64,000 bases of DNA from an uncultured Allomuricauda sp. (GCF_947499585.1 NZ_CANMOO010000003.1:124001-188000), one strand, 5' to 3'; positions 18,360-27,861 are shown, counted from the stretch's first letter. Numbers and translations: made by a program. The notes: generated by a model from the letters alone, not told the origin.

Positions 18360-18992
18360 TTACTTTCCATGCGCCTTATCCACAGCATTCGCAATGCCCT
18401 GTGCCCATTGATCTAAGGCAGATTCCACGTCCGCCCAAGTCGACCATGGAGATGCATTCGCAAAGCGACTGCCTTTTGAGGTGCTTATCACAACAGCATC
18501 AGTACGGTCAGAATTGGATTTTTTAAAAGAACCCTCAACAGTAATTCCGCCTACTTTCAGAGCTATTGGTAAAATTACACTGGTAACATTGGCAGAAGCA
18601 TTGGGAGCTTTTATTCCAGATAGAACAAATGACATTTCCAAGGTTTGGTTCGATGGTCCGCTGCCTATCTCATATCCTTTTTCCATCAAATGTTTTTCCA
18701 GACTTTCCCCAAAGTAGGTACGAATCCGCACAAGGTCTTCAGTATCGATATCGATAAGTCTGGAGTCTCGTTCATCTAGAATTATATCACCTACCATAAA
18801 AGTATCATACGCATCAAGACCGGGTGCTCCGGGTCGTATGTAAACTAGTGTTGGTGCATCTTTGGTATCCAAGGTAAGGCCAGATATATCGTTGTATGGG
18901 TTGTAATTCTTAACCACTTTGGATGAAGAACCACATGAGTTCAATACAATCGCGGCTGTAATCACTAAAAAAGGAGTTTTCAAGTTGATCAT
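18360..18992 (-). CDS. DUF3313-like lipoprotein, copy 1
   Basis: The start is taken at 18992 because a lipoprotein signal begins there (lipobox LNSC). The mature protein of about 190 residues has APTLVYIRPGAP, YDTFMVGDIILDERD and a C-terminal SPWSTWADVESAL, matching the general pattern of the DUF3313 family of uncharacterised lipoproteins. A paralogue about 60% identical by eye lies at 24730-25371. The gene is 90 nt downstream of ccsBA on the same strand, and its stop codon abuts a ccsA remnant. Function is unknown. Confidence 0.7.
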   Translation of the reverse strand: MINLKTPFLVITAAIVLNSCGSSSKVVKNYNPYNDISGLTLDTKDAPTLVYIRPGAPGLDAYDTFMVGDIILDERDSRLIDIDTEDLVRIRTYFGESLEKHLMEKGYEIGSGPSNQTLEMSFVLSGIKAPNASANVTSVILPIALKVGGITVEGSFKKSNSDRTDAVVISTSKGSRFANASPWSTWADVESALDQWAQGIANAVDKAHGK

Positions 18993-19082
18993 AATGTATT
19001 TGTGTTTATTAGCATTGAAGAATGAAAATACATATTTATTTGGAGTTTCCATTGGCGTGTAGTGGATTCTCATCTAGATTGT

Positions 19083-22000
19083 CTAATCGTTCAATAATAA
19101 CGTGGCCTTTTCAGTTGATGTCCGATTCTTGATAAAAGCCAATATGGCTACGAGCACGACAACCCCGACTAGGACATAAACAAATTTAGGAACAGGTACA
19201 GGGTCTCCCGCTGCATAACTGTGCAATCCAGATAAATAATAGTTTACTCCAAAAGAGGTCATAATGATAGATCCAAATGCAAAAACACTAGCTACATTTA
19301 AGACGTACTTGCTTTTCAATGCAGGAACAAAACGGAGGTGCAAAACCACCGCATAAACAATAATAGAAATCAAGGCCCAAGTCTCTTTCGGGTCCCAAGC
19401 CCAGTACCGCCCCCAAGATTCGTTGGCCCAAATTCCACCCAAAAAAGTGCCAACAGCCAATACGAACAAACCAATAGTCATGGATATTTCGTTAATATAA
19501 GTCAGTTCTTTAATACGAATTGCTATCGCTTCCTTAGATTTTTTAGTTTCAATAATCATAAGAACCAGAACCATAAAGCCTAAGACCGCAGAGAGTGCCA
19601 GAGGGGCATAACTACTAACAATAGTTGCTACATGCACTTTCAGCCAGAAGGATTTTAATACAGGCATTAAGTTTGTAATCTCAGGACTTAACCAATCTAG
19701 ATAACTTACGAATAGCAACGAGCCTGTAAATAGCGTTGCCAATGGCAATGAGAAATCTGATTTTCGGAAGGTCATCAATCCGCAGAGCATTAAAACCCAT
19801 GCTACAAAGACCAACATTTCGTAACCATTGCTCCAGGGTGCATGTTGCGCTACATACCAACGAAGCAAAATGTTTCCTGTAAACACTAGAAAGCTAACTA
19901 AGGAAAGGACAACGAGAATATTCCATAGTACATCCATGAAACGTTTTTGAACGAATATTTTGGCCAAGGCCAATACCAGCAGTACAAATCCTAAAGTGAA
20001 AAAGACTTGGAACAACCAAAAATTGAGGTTCATTTCATTATACCACAACTCGGCTTCCACTCGCTGATCGTTAGGAATAATATCTTTGCCCAAGGTGCTT
20101 TGATAGGTATCAATATAGGATAACTTCTCGGTTGCTTCCGCCCATTTTTTGGCAGCCAAATCATTAAAATAAGAAGGTGTAATGGTTTGTACAAAACGAG
20201 CATCCTCAGCAGGAAAGTCCTTAAAATGATGGGTATAACTATACCACGTATCCTTCTCATCTAGACTGTTGGGGTAAATTTTTAAATAGTTGCCCGAAAA
20301 AATGTTGAATAAAATATTAAAACGTTCATCTACCTTGAGTATCTCTTTATCAAACTCGTTATGCTCTGCCGGCTTTTTAGCGTTAGCCTCTTCCGCCACT
20401 TTGGTAAGTACATAATCGCCACTAGGATTTATTAAATCATCAAAGGCAATTAAGCCTTCACCAGTAATTTTTAGGGCTTCGAAAAAACTTCCACCTTTTT
20501 TCTTATCTATTTTTATGATAGGAATCTGTTGCCAAGCTCCTGGAGCAACATGCATGGCAAGAAATACCTGATTGGCATCCAGACGAATCTCTTCGCTAGC
20601 TGCGTTGTATTTAAAATAGGGTTTACGGGAAACTTTACGTAAAAACTCCGAGGCCAAAGTATTGATTGGTTTTATCCTTCCATCTAAATCTTGTACCATC
20701 AACCGACCAAAGAGTGCTGCATGCTGTTTCTCAATGACTTGATGTGCGACTAATTCAGAAATCGAAATGGTATCATTCGACTGTTGCGCCTGAAGATTTG
20801 TGCTCATCATTCCAATCAGGAATAGGGTGGTGACCACCTTTTTTGTTTTTAATTTTTTGAGCTTTCTGTTAATGGACATAAAATGGGAACTCTTTCCAAA
20901 TAGCGTAAAGAACATTCCAATCATCATTAGAAAATAACCCGCATAGGTAACATTGGTGCCCAAAACATCATGGTTAACGGATAAAACCGTTCCTTTTTCG
21001 TCGGTGTCGTAGCTGGCTTGGTAGAATCGAAATCCACCATAATCCAAAACATTGTTCATGAAAATTCGGAAGGGCATTTTGGTCTCTCCATCCAAAACGG
21101 TAACCTCGCTGGCATAGGCGGATGGACTCTCAGAACCTGGGTATCGTTCCAATTGAAAATCATTCAACTGTACCGAAAATGGTGTTTCAAGAGGTTTGGC
21201 TCCATACGATAAACTCACGTTAGTGCCATTTACCACAACCTCATGTGTAGTAGGTAAAAAGCCGTCGCGATAGAGTAAGGTTACTTCTTCTGTCTCGTCA
21301 TCTATTCCTACATTCAGAACTAAAGCATCGTCCTTAACCTTATCATTGTCTTTTGGTTTTTCAGCCGAGCTTACGATGTCAATTTTTCCAGATTCATGAA
21401 AGGATAGCGGCACAAAAGACAAATCGCCTGAGCGGTACAAGGTCCGCAAGGTCATGGGCTGCAGGGTATCACCTTTAATAATACCTGCAGTTTGGTCGGC
21501 CATAATAAAAAAGTCGAGCTGATGTGGCGTCAACATCTGGAATTGGCCATCATTTTCTATAAGATTTATAACATCTTCTCCTTCTGCCTCAAAACCTATT
21601 TTATGCTTATGGCTTCCTATTTCTTCAATTTCTCCTTTTTTCAGGAATAATGTTTCCCTGCCATTTCCTGAGGTAACCACCATTTGCAATAAGGGAACTC
21701 CATTTTCAGGGTCATCGACAATTTCGGGGATAGCATCGGCTACAAATTGCTTATGCGAAATGGTAATTGGGATGGATTCTAAATCGGTTTGAATAGAAAA
21801 ATTATTATCCGTCAAAGGAGAAAAGTAAAGTTCCCGTTCCAAATGTTTGGTTTGCTTTCCGTTGGATAGATGGACTTGCAAATAATTCTTATCGGAAATG
21901 ATGGTATTTGAGGAAGCTCCTTCTCTGATACGCATGATGCCTCCGTAGGAATCATACCTCGTAATCGCCGCCCCAATTAGGATGATGATAAAGGCTATGT

Positions 22001-22244
22001 GAAAAAGAAGGATGGCCCATTTTTCCTTACGCCAAAGTTTGTATTTATAAATATTGGCAGCAAAACAAAGCCCTAAACCCAGCATGACCAGCTCAAACCA
22101 AGTTGAGTCATATACTTTTATCCACGCTGTAGCGGTACCAAAGTCATTCTCAATAAAAGTAGCAGTGCCCATGGCTATGGCGAAAACCAACAATAAAACA
22201 AGTGCCAATACGGGCGAAGAAAAAATACGATAGAATATTTTCAT
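19083..22244 (-). CDS. ccsBA: Fused cytochrome c synthase CcsBA (System II cytochrome c biogenesis)
   Basis: The 1053-residue protein joins a ResB/CcsB-like N-terminal half (membrane helices at the start, then a large periplasmic region) to a CcsA half with multiple helices. The tryptophan-rich heme-handling motif WGRYWAWDPKETWALI lies near residue 950, and the conserved C-terminal helix motif SVFAFGSIIMTSFGVNYYL follows. It exports heme and attaches it to apocytochromes c on the periplasmic side. Its place 47 nt after nrfA shows it supplies heme to the nitrite reductase, which carries several CxxCH sites and one CxxCK site. Fused CcsBA is usual in Bacteroidota. Confidence 0.93.
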   Translation of the reverse strand: MKIFYRIFSSPVLALVLLLVFAIAMGTATFIENDFGTATAWIKVYDSTWFELVMLGLGLCFAANIYKYKLWRKEKWAILLFHIAFIIILIGAAITRYDSYGGIMRIREGASSNTIISDKNYLQVHLSNGKQTKHLERELYFSPLTDNNFSIQTDLESIPITISHKQFVADAIPEIVDDPENGVPLLQMVVTSGNGRETLFLKKGEIEEIGSHKHKIGFEAEGEDVINLIENDGQFQMLTPHQLDFFIMADQTAGIIKGDTLQPMTLRTLYRSGDLSFVPLSFHESGKIDIVSSAEKPKDNDKVKDDALVLNVGIDDETEEVTLLYRDGFLPTTHEVVVNGTNVSLSYGAKPLETPFSVQLNDFQLERYPGSESPSAYASEVTVLDGETKMPFRIFMNNVLDYGGFRFYQASYDTDEKGTVLSVNHDVLGTNVTYAGYFLMMIGMFFTLFGKSSHFMSINRKLKKLKTKKVVTTLFLIGMMSTNLQAQQSNDTISISELVAHQVIEKQHAALFGRLMVQDLDGRIKPINTLASEFLRKVSRKPYFKYNAASEEIRLDANQVFLAMHVAPGAWQQIPIIKIDKKKGGSFFEALKITGEGLIAFDDLINPSGDYVLTKVAEEANAKKPAEHNEFDKEILKVDERFNILFNIFSGNYLKIYPNSLDEKDTWYSYTHHFKDFPAEDARFVQTITPSYFNDLAAKKWAEATEKLSYIDTYQSTLGKDIIPNDQRVEAELWYNEMNLNFWLFQVFFTLGFVLLVLALAKIFVQKRFMDVLWNILVVLSLVSFLVFTGNILLRWYVAQHAPWSNGYEMLVFVAWVLMLCGLMTFRKSDFSLPLATLFTGSLLFVSYLDWLSPEITNLMPVLKSFWLKVHVATIVSSYAPLALSAVLGFMVLVLMIIETKKSKEAIAIRIKELTYINEISMTIGLFVLAVGTFLGGIWANESWGRYWAWDPKETWALISIIVYAVVLHLRFVPALKSKYVLNVASVFAFGSIIMTSFGVNYYLSGLHSYAAGDPVPVPKFVYVLVGVVVLVAILAFIKNRTSTEKATLLLND

Positions 22245-22291
22245 GAAAAGTGTTCGGCCAAATAGCCTTTAGAGAAAAGGTTTAAAATCGA

Positions 22292-23791
22292 CTACTTATT
22301 GGTCATGCTTACTGCTTTGGAATCTATTTTATCCTCACGGGCTTTGGCTTCCTCTAGCCATTTGGGTAGTAAATTGGTTTTAAACTCCTCTTTTTCTTCG
22401 ATGAGTTTTTCCATATCCAAACCGATGAATTCCTGAGCCTTTTCTTTAGATGCAATATCCGGCATTGGCACTTCTTGATTAAAACCTAAGGTCGCCAATA
22501 AGCGCGCTAACTTGACTCTAGCTTCTTGCGCTATGTTGAGTCCACCACCCAAGACTCTTGCCGTTTCTACGGGAGAATGGAATGATGCTCCATGAGCTGC
22601 GGCAGCATAGTCCCAACGCCATTGCGCGTGACGAATATCTGTGAGAATATCTTTCATTTGTTCGTCTGTAGCACCTAATTCCCATGCTTTTGCCGCTTCA
22701 ATATGGGACTTTACCAAAAGATCTTCCAATTTCAATCTATTTTCAGTTGCCTTTTGTTGTCTTTCATAAACATTCGCTCTTAATTTATCTGCTTCTTGTC
22801 TGTGACATACTTGACAGGAATTCGCAATATTGTTTAGGGGTGATTGCAGATGGTGGTCGGTAAACTTCTGTCCACCCTCGCTTTTATAGGGCATATGGCA
22901 GTCGGCACAAGAAACACCACGGTCAGCATGTACACCGGTAAGATAGGTTTCGTAACCTGGATGTTGTGCTTTCAACATTGGAGCTTTACTAATTTTATGT
23001 GTCCAATCTGAAAATTCCATTTCATCATAATATTCTTCCATGGCTTCTACGTTCATCCCATTCTTCCAAGGGAAAGTTAGGTATGGTGTGCCTTCCGCTC
23101 CAGTTTTTTTCTTATCGAAATAATACTCTACATGACATTGGGCACAGACCAAAGAACGCATTTCCTGGTGGGTGGCCTTATTAATGTCCTTGCCCATTGA
23201 ATCAAAAGCCTCTACAAGTGCAGGTCTTGTAATACGAAGTTTCATACTATTAGGGTCATGACAATCCGCACAGCCAATTGGGTTCACAATTTCTGCTCCC
23301 TTATCTGCCCATTTTCCTTCATAGAATTCTGCAATACCTTTTTCGTTCATCAACCGCGGAACATCAGGACTTTTACAGGTCCAACAGGTAGCTGGCATTG
23401 GCCCATCCCCTGGGCCTTTTGGCCCTCCTGTACGCAATGTATTTCTAATATCATCTATGGCATAAAAATGTCCACGGCCTTGATTATAGTCTTTAGAAAA
23501 ACCATATCCAGCAAATAGTACGACCAGTCGTGGGTCTTCTTCAAGGACATCGCGCATGGCGGAACCCCCTTGGAAGGAGGCAAAGGAAGTTTCAGATGTT
23601 TGCAACCACGATTGGTATTCCCTTGGATAGTTTTTTCCCCATTCTTCATTTCGAGGTTCATTCTCACCAATATCTACTTGAGGTACATATTGGTATTTGG
23701 CCTCGCTCTTCCTATTAATCACGCTTGAAGCAAGCAAGCCCAATAGAAAGACCACTACAATTGTAACAACAAACAAGACTTTATTTTTCAT
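22292..23791 (-). CDS. nrfA: Ammonia-forming cytochrome c nitrite reductase, catalytic subunit NrfA
   Basis: The protein starts with an uncleaved or cleaved signal anchor (residues 1-23). It has five heme sites: CWTCK at 136-140 (the Lys-ligated active-site heme typical of NrfA), then CADCH at 174-178, CAQCH at 216-220, CADCH at 295-299 and CQVCH at 326-330. The active-site region includes the conserved Tyr-containing VEYYF after heme 3 and GVHADRGVSCADCHMPY. It reduces nitrite to ammonium with six electrons in the periplasm. The gene is 10 nt after nrfH. Confidence 0.96.
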   Translation of the reverse strand: MKNKVLFVVTIVVVFLLGLLASSVINRKSEAKYQYVPQVDIGENEPRNEEWGKNYPREYQSWLQTSETSFASFQGGSAMRDVLEEDPRLVVLFAGYGFSKDYNQGRGHFYAIDDIRNTLRTGGPKGPGDGPMPATCWTCKSPDVPRLMNEKGIAEFYEGKWADKGAEIVNPIGCADCHDPNSMKLRITRPALVEAFDSMGKDINKATHQEMRSLVCAQCHVEYYFDKKKTGAEGTPYLTFPWKNGMNVEAMEEYYDEMEFSDWTHKISKAPMLKAQHPGYETYLTGVHADRGVSCADCHMPYKSEGGQKFTDHHLQSPLNNIANSCQVCHRQEADKLRANVYERQQKATENRLKLEDLLVKSHIEAAKAWELGATDEQMKDILTDIRHAQWRWDYAAAAHGASFHSPVETARVLGGGLNIAQEARVKLARLLATLGFNQEVPMPDIASKEKAQEFIGLDMEKLIEEKEEFKTNLLPKWLEEAKAREDKIDSKAVSMTNK

Positions 23792-23801
23792 ACTGTTCGG
23801 A

Positions 23802-24410
23802 TTATCGTGTTTCCATTTCTTTTTGTAACCAGTCCGGAATTACCATTTCTTCTTGATCTGTGGGTAAAGGAGCAATGTTATACTTGACCGTGGACATTCC
23901 ATGAATACGGCCATGAGGCACCTCTTTATGGCAACTCCAGCATTGACGGGATGTCCGGTTCTGCTCATGATTTTCTATGAAGCCGTTATATTTTGTTTGG
24001 GTTACCTGCTGTACATGGCAGCGTATACAATTGTTCTGTACCACTTCTTGTGAACCTTCGCGCATAAAAATAACCTCTGGTTCTGCCCTTGCAGTAAAAA
24101 TTGAAGCATGGTAAAGCCCGTCCATAGCTTTGAAGTAATAGGCGTTTACAATATTGTCTTGGGGTACATGGCAACCGTTGCAAGAAACCCATTCACGATG
24201 TGAACTGTGCATCCAGCTATTATAGACAGGGGTCATAACGTGACAGTTGACACAGGCTTGCGGATTATCCGACATGTATGAAACCACCTCACCTTCTTTC
24301 ATCAAGAACAATCCTAAACCAATGATGCTCCCGATTAAAACAGTGGCAGTTACCCTCCATCTAGAATTTCTTCCTGGGAGGAATTTTTTGAAAAATCCCA
24401 ACACACTCAT
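23802..24410 (-). CDS. nrfH: Cytochrome c nitrite reductase small subunit NrfH
   Basis: One N-terminal membrane anchor (about 20-37) is followed by four heme-binding motifs: CVNCH at 53-57, CNGCH at 77-81, CIRCH at 128-132 and CWSCH at 157-161. The CVNCHVMTPVYNSWMHSSH stretch is typical of the NapC/NirT/NrfH quinol dehydrogenases. NrfH takes electrons from menaquinol and passes them to NrfA. It is the first gene of the nrfH-nrfA-ccsBA unit. Confidence 0.95.
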   Translation of the reverse strand: MSVLGFFKKFLPGRNSRWRVTATVLIGSIIGLGLFLMKEGEVVSYMSDNPQACVNCHVMTPVYNSWMHSSHREWVSCNGCHVPQDNIVNAYYFKAMDGLYHASIFTARAEPEVIFMREGSQEVVQNNCIRCHVQQVTQTKYNGFIENHEQNRTSRQCWSCHKEVPHGRIHGMSTVKYNIAPLPTDQEEMVIPDWLQKEMETR

Positions 24411-24729
24411 ACCACTCTAAATATATTGATTTTTGAGTAGAAAATATGGAGCAAACCATTATCATTTTGTAAAACTTTGGAATCTTTAGAAATCCTTGTT
24501 TGCCATATCCTAAGTAAGAGTGATTAATTGTTGATAAAACCCTCAATTTGATAATCTGAGGTTGATACATTCCTGACTAGGACACTGAAAATCTTAAATG
24601 AAGTCCTAGAGTTGTATAGAGATTTGTGTTTCCCTTTCGGTTCTTTTAGGCAAAAAATTGAGTTTATGGACACCTCAAGGCTTGCTTACAATGAAACATG
24701 GGGCGACAAATTAGTGTTTATTAACCCAC
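24411..24729. other. Intergenic region upstream of nrfH
   Basis: About 320 bp that should contain the nrf promoter. No perfect TAnnTTTG or FNR-type inverted repeat was found on the minus strand. A short inverted repeat (CCTCA ... TGAGG, 24542-24562) is the only structure noted, and it is weak. Confidence 0.3.
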
Positions 24730-25371
24730 TTATTTTCCATGAGCTTCATCAACTGCCTTTGCTATACCTTTTGCCCAACCTTCAAGTGCAGATTCTACAT
24801 CTGACCAAGTGGACCAGGGTGAGTCATTTGCCACACGACTACCTTGTGCCCTGCTTACCACAACGGCATCTATACGATTGGAATTAGATTCCCTAAACGT
24901 TCCTTCGACTGTGACACCACCCACGCTTAATGCTACTGGAATTAAAACGCTTGTAACGTTTGCCGCGGCATTTGGCACCTTTATACCTGAAAGAATAAAA
25001 GACATTCTCAAGGTTTTTTCCGAAGGTGTATTGGTTATTGTATACCCCTTATTTTCCAATTCTGTAGTCAAACTTTCCGTAAAATGGTTTTGAATACGAT
25101 TCAAATCTTCTGTTTTTAGTCTTTTGATACTGGCATCACGTGAATCCAGTTTTACTGGGTCGAGGATAAATGTATCGTAAGCTGCCAAAGTAGGTGCATC
25201 TGGTCGAATATATACTAAGGTAGGCGATTGGCTCATATCCTGCTCAAGCCCCGATAAATTGTTTACTGGAGTGTAGTTTTTAACGGTTTTCGCTGAAGAA
25301 CCACATGAACCAACTAAAAGAGCAGCTGCCACTCCCAAAACAAAAGTATTAATGGTATTCTTTCTAAGCAT
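24730..25371 (-). CDS. DUF3313-like lipoprotein, copy 2
   Basis: The lipoprotein signal ends at Cys23 (LVGSC). The mature part shares TLVYIRPDAP, YDTFIL, SFILSGIKVPNAAANVTSV, VGGVTVEG and SPWSTWSDVESALEGWAKG with copy 1 at 18360-18992. The pair brackets the nrf-ccs genes. It is an uncharacterised outer-membrane-directed lipoprotein family. Function unknown. Confidence 0.72.
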   Translation of the reverse strand: MLRKNTINTFVLGVAAALLVGSCGSSAKTVKNYTPVNNLSGLEQDMSQSPTLVYIRPDAPTLAAYDTFILDPVKLDSRDASIKRLKTEDLNRIQNHFTESLTTELENKGYTITNTPSEKTLRMSFILSGIKVPNAAANVTSVLIPVALSVGGVTVEGTFRESNSNRIDAVVVSRAQGSRVANDSPWSTWSDVESALEGWAKGIAKAVDEAHGK

Positions 25372-25535
25372 CTTATTTTGTTTTTTAGTTGTTATTTTTT
25401 AAAGCTTGTTAGGACTCCATGATAATTAAACCCCAAACCATTTAGGTGTATTGGACAACAATATAGAGAAAATATGATATATTAGGAATTACTTACCTTC
25501 ATGTTTGTAAATGCAATAATCTATATCATCTTCCT

Positions 25536-26591
25536 TTGGCCAAAGTTAAAGAACTGAATACCATAAAATCCTACCTTATAGGCTGGCTTATAGCAAGCAT
25601 CTTATGGAGACTATTAAGGGATACGGACCTGAGCGCAGAGCGCTTTGCCCAACAGTTCACTTTGGGCAGCTTCTTCATATTCATTGCACTTTGGCTAACA
25701 ATGGGATTACTCTTTGGGTTGATACATATTGCCATGACCAAGTTTGTGAATGGAAGGGTCAAATATTATCAATTGGTACTTTTCAGGATACTACTACAAT
25801 TGATTGTTTTTATAGGCATCATGATAGCCCTAATCAATTTGCTGAGGGTTCTTTTGGATGTCGAACTTCCCGATTCTACTTGGGGATTATTGAACAGCCT
25901 ATCCCTGCTTGTTGCTTGCATCTATATTTTGACCATAAATTTTTGCATTGGCTTTGGCATGTATATTAGTTCCATAGTTGGAAAAGAAAACCTCAGAAAA
26001 ATCCTTTCAGGAAAGTTTTATACGCCTTTGGTAACCGAAAAGGTCTTTATGTTTATTGATCTTAAAGGGTCAACGCAATTGGCTGAAAGATTGGGGCATA
26101 TTGCCTACAGTAAACTAATCCAAGATTGTTTCAGAGATCTGATCGTGGTACATAATTATCACGCTGAGATTTACCAATATGTAGGTGATGAAGCCGTGCT
26201 TACATGGGACGTGGACAAGGCAGTTCGATTGAATAATGGAATAAAAGCTTTTTTTGCTTTTCAAAAACGATTAAATGATAGGTCTGAACATTATCTATCA
26301 AATTATGGCGAAATTCCTGATTTTAAGGCTGGAATGCACGGAGGAGTTATATCTATGACCGAAGTTGGGGAGTTAAAACGTGATATTGCATATCATGGAG
26401 ATACGATAAATACAGCTTCTAGACTTCAGGGTGAGTGTAATAGATTGAATATGAGTCTGTTAATTTCTGAAAGCCTTTTAGGGAGTTTAGATTTAAAGAA
26501 AGAGTTTAAATCTACCCTTATGGGTAAAATGCAACTAAGGGGAAAAAATGCTGCAATCAATGTTTATTCATTGGAGGAGGCTGCAAAATAG
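25536..26591 (+). CDS. Membrane-bound class III adenylate/guanylate cyclase, paralogue 2
   Basis: The start is a TTG at 25536; no in-frame ATG lies upstream and the N-terminus aligns with the paralogue at 13821-14873 (TIKSYLIGWLIAS against ITKSYLLGWFVAN). Four or five membrane helices are followed by the cyclase domain: FMFIDLKGSTQLAERLG and YVGDEAVLTWDV hold the metal Asp residues, and HGDTINTASRLQGECN the catalytic Asn/Arg. A TerB-like gene follows 34 nt downstream and is probably cotranscribed. Confidence 0.88.
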   Translation: MAKVKELNTIKSYLIGWLIASILWRLLRDTDLSAERFAQQFTLGSFFIFIALWLTMGLLFGLIHIAMTKFVNGRVKYYQLVLFRILLQLIVFIGIMIALINLLRVLLDVELPDSTWGLLNSLSLLVACIYILTINFCIGFGMYISSIVGKENLRKILSGKFYTPLVTEKVFMFIDLKGSTQLAERLGHIAYSKLIQDCFRDLIVVHNYHAEIYQYVGDEAVLTWDVDKAVRLNNGIKAFFAFQKRLNDRSEHYLSNYGEIPDFKAGMHGGVISMTEVGELKRDIAYHGDTINTASRLQGECNRLNMSLLISESLLGSLDLKKEFKSTLMGKMQLRGKNAAINVYSLEEAAK

Positions 26592-26625
26592 AAATATTCA
26601 ATGCAATTATTTAATCAAGGTAAGA

Positions 26626-27060
26626 ATGAATTATTCTTCTAAAAGCCAATATCACGATGCGTTTGCGTCGATGGTCAAAATTACAATGAGGGACGGAGAT
26701 GCTTCCGAAAGCGAAATTATTTTCTTAGAGCATTTAATGTACAAGTTAAGCTTGGATGAAACAGAATATGAGTTTATCATGCAGAACTACATGAAATATC
26801 CTATAACTGCTCCTTATTCACATGATGAACGAATTAAAGCCCTTTTCGAGTTGGGAAGAATTTTAAACGCGGATGAAAGGATTATGGGTGCTGACCAAAA
26901 AAGGTGGCTTACCAGAGTAGGAAGGGCAATAGGGTTTGAACCAAATTGTATTGAGAATATCAGCACAAGGGCCTTATCACTCACGGAAGAGGAAATTGAT
27001 TTTGCCAGATTCAACAAAGAAATAGAGGTTGTTTTATCTGACTGTGGAAAAAACGATTAA
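26626..27060 (+). CDS. TerB-like small cytosolic protein
   Basis: The start is placed at the ATG at 26626, since the upstream ORF extension overlaps the cyclase gene and has no domain character. The 144-residue product is all-helical and acidic. MVKITMRDGDASESEIIFLEHLMYKL and the later ADERIMGADQKRWLTRVGRAIG have the paired acidic-helix pattern of the TerB/DjlA-like fold. Its position right after a cyclase gene suggests a common role, but no function can be assigned. Confidence 0.6.
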   Translation: MNYSSKSQYHDAFASMVKITMRDGDASESEIIFLEHLMYKLSLDETEYEFIMQNYMKYPITAPYSHDERIKALFELGRILNADERIMGADQKRWLTRVGRAIGFEPNCIENISTRALSLTEEEIDFARFNKEIEVVLSDCGKND

Positions 27061-27182
27061 AGAATGGAATAGGTAAATTCTACCATGTGCGGCCTATCAC
27101 CCTTGATCATTAAATTTTTATTGGGTTTGTTTGGGTAATTAGCGTGATTTAAAGCAATGGTTCAGCCCTTGATAGCAACCGT

Positions 27183-27713
27183 TTATTGGTATTTTTTTGG
27201 AATTGGATTATCAGTGCGCTCACTATCGAACATCCAAGAAAGAATCCACCATCTTGTTCCATCGTGATATAATTGAATACTGTTTATCCCTCGTTGCGTT
27301 ACCGAGCCATTTTTTTCTTCTTTGGTTTCATAGGTGCTCCAAACGTGGGTTATGTTGCCAAAGGTTTGTGTTTCCCTGCTAATTTCATACTCCCAAAACC
27401 CCTTTTTAGGAACCCCAAAACTTTTATGATATTCCGATAACGTCTGTGTGCTGATATAGGGATTCTTGTTTTTATCCTTTCCCGTAATGGTTATCAAGGC
27501 ATCGGGGTGATGTAATGACGTATCTCTTTCCCAATCTCTGGGCTGCCCTGCCGGACCGGAAATAACATCATAATACGCTTTCATGATACCATCTAGGGTT
27601 TGCACATCGGCTTGAAGGGGATATGCGTTTGTATTAGATTCTTGTGCAAAAGCGGTTACGCTAAACAAAAGAAATAGCAGCATTGTTTTTAGGCGTTTGG
27701 TCGTCATAGTCAT
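27183..27713 (-). CDS. Exported NTF2/SnoaL-like protein
   Basis: A signal peptide ends near TAFAQ. The mature protein of about 150 residues has an initial helix (LDGIMKAYYDVISG), a strand pair with HVWSTYET, and a final GINSIQLYHDGTRWWILSWMFD strand, which is the usual course of NTF2-like (DUF4440/SnoaL) proteins. The family includes enzymes and binding proteins, so function is open. It stands alone, with an inverted-repeat element upstream. Confidence 0.65.
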   Translation of the reverse strand: MTMTTKRLKTMLLFLLFSVTAFAQESNTNAYPLQADVQTLDGIMKAYYDVISGPAGQPRDWERDTSLHHPDALITITGKDKNKNPYISTQTLSEYHKSFGVPKKGFWEYEISRETQTFGNITHVWSTYETKEEKNGSVTQRGINSIQLYHDGTRWWILSWMFDSERTDNPIPKKYQ

Positions 27714-27753
27714 ATTTTTTAGGTTTCTAAAGGTTTTAGTGAAGCAACGGTTT

Positions 27754-27861
27754 GTGTATGGTTAGTTGCTTTAGCGATTAAAGCAAAAAAGGTCAGAAGT
27801 AAGGAAATCCGCCAGGATTTCCGAGATACTCATTACACACTATTAGCAATTAATTATACAC
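27754..27861. repeat. Long imperfect inverted repeat with internal hairpin (attC-like or flavobacterial palindromic repeat)
   Basis: The arms are GTGTATGGTTAGTTGC (27754-27769) and GCAATTAATTATACAC (27846-27861). They pair over 16 positions, with three positions that would be G-T pairs in single-stranded form. Between them sits the perfect hairpin GGAAATCC-GCCA-GGATTTCC (27803-27822). Flanks AACGGTTT and GGTGTTAT add to the element. Similar elements are, from memory, common between flavobacterial genes. No integron integrase is visible. Confidence 0.55.

Noticed and set aside
24411..24729. Search for an FNR site in front of nrfH
   Set aside because: Only imperfect TTGAT-like half-sites in AT-rich DNA were found. 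No 5-4-5 inverted repeat is convincing.
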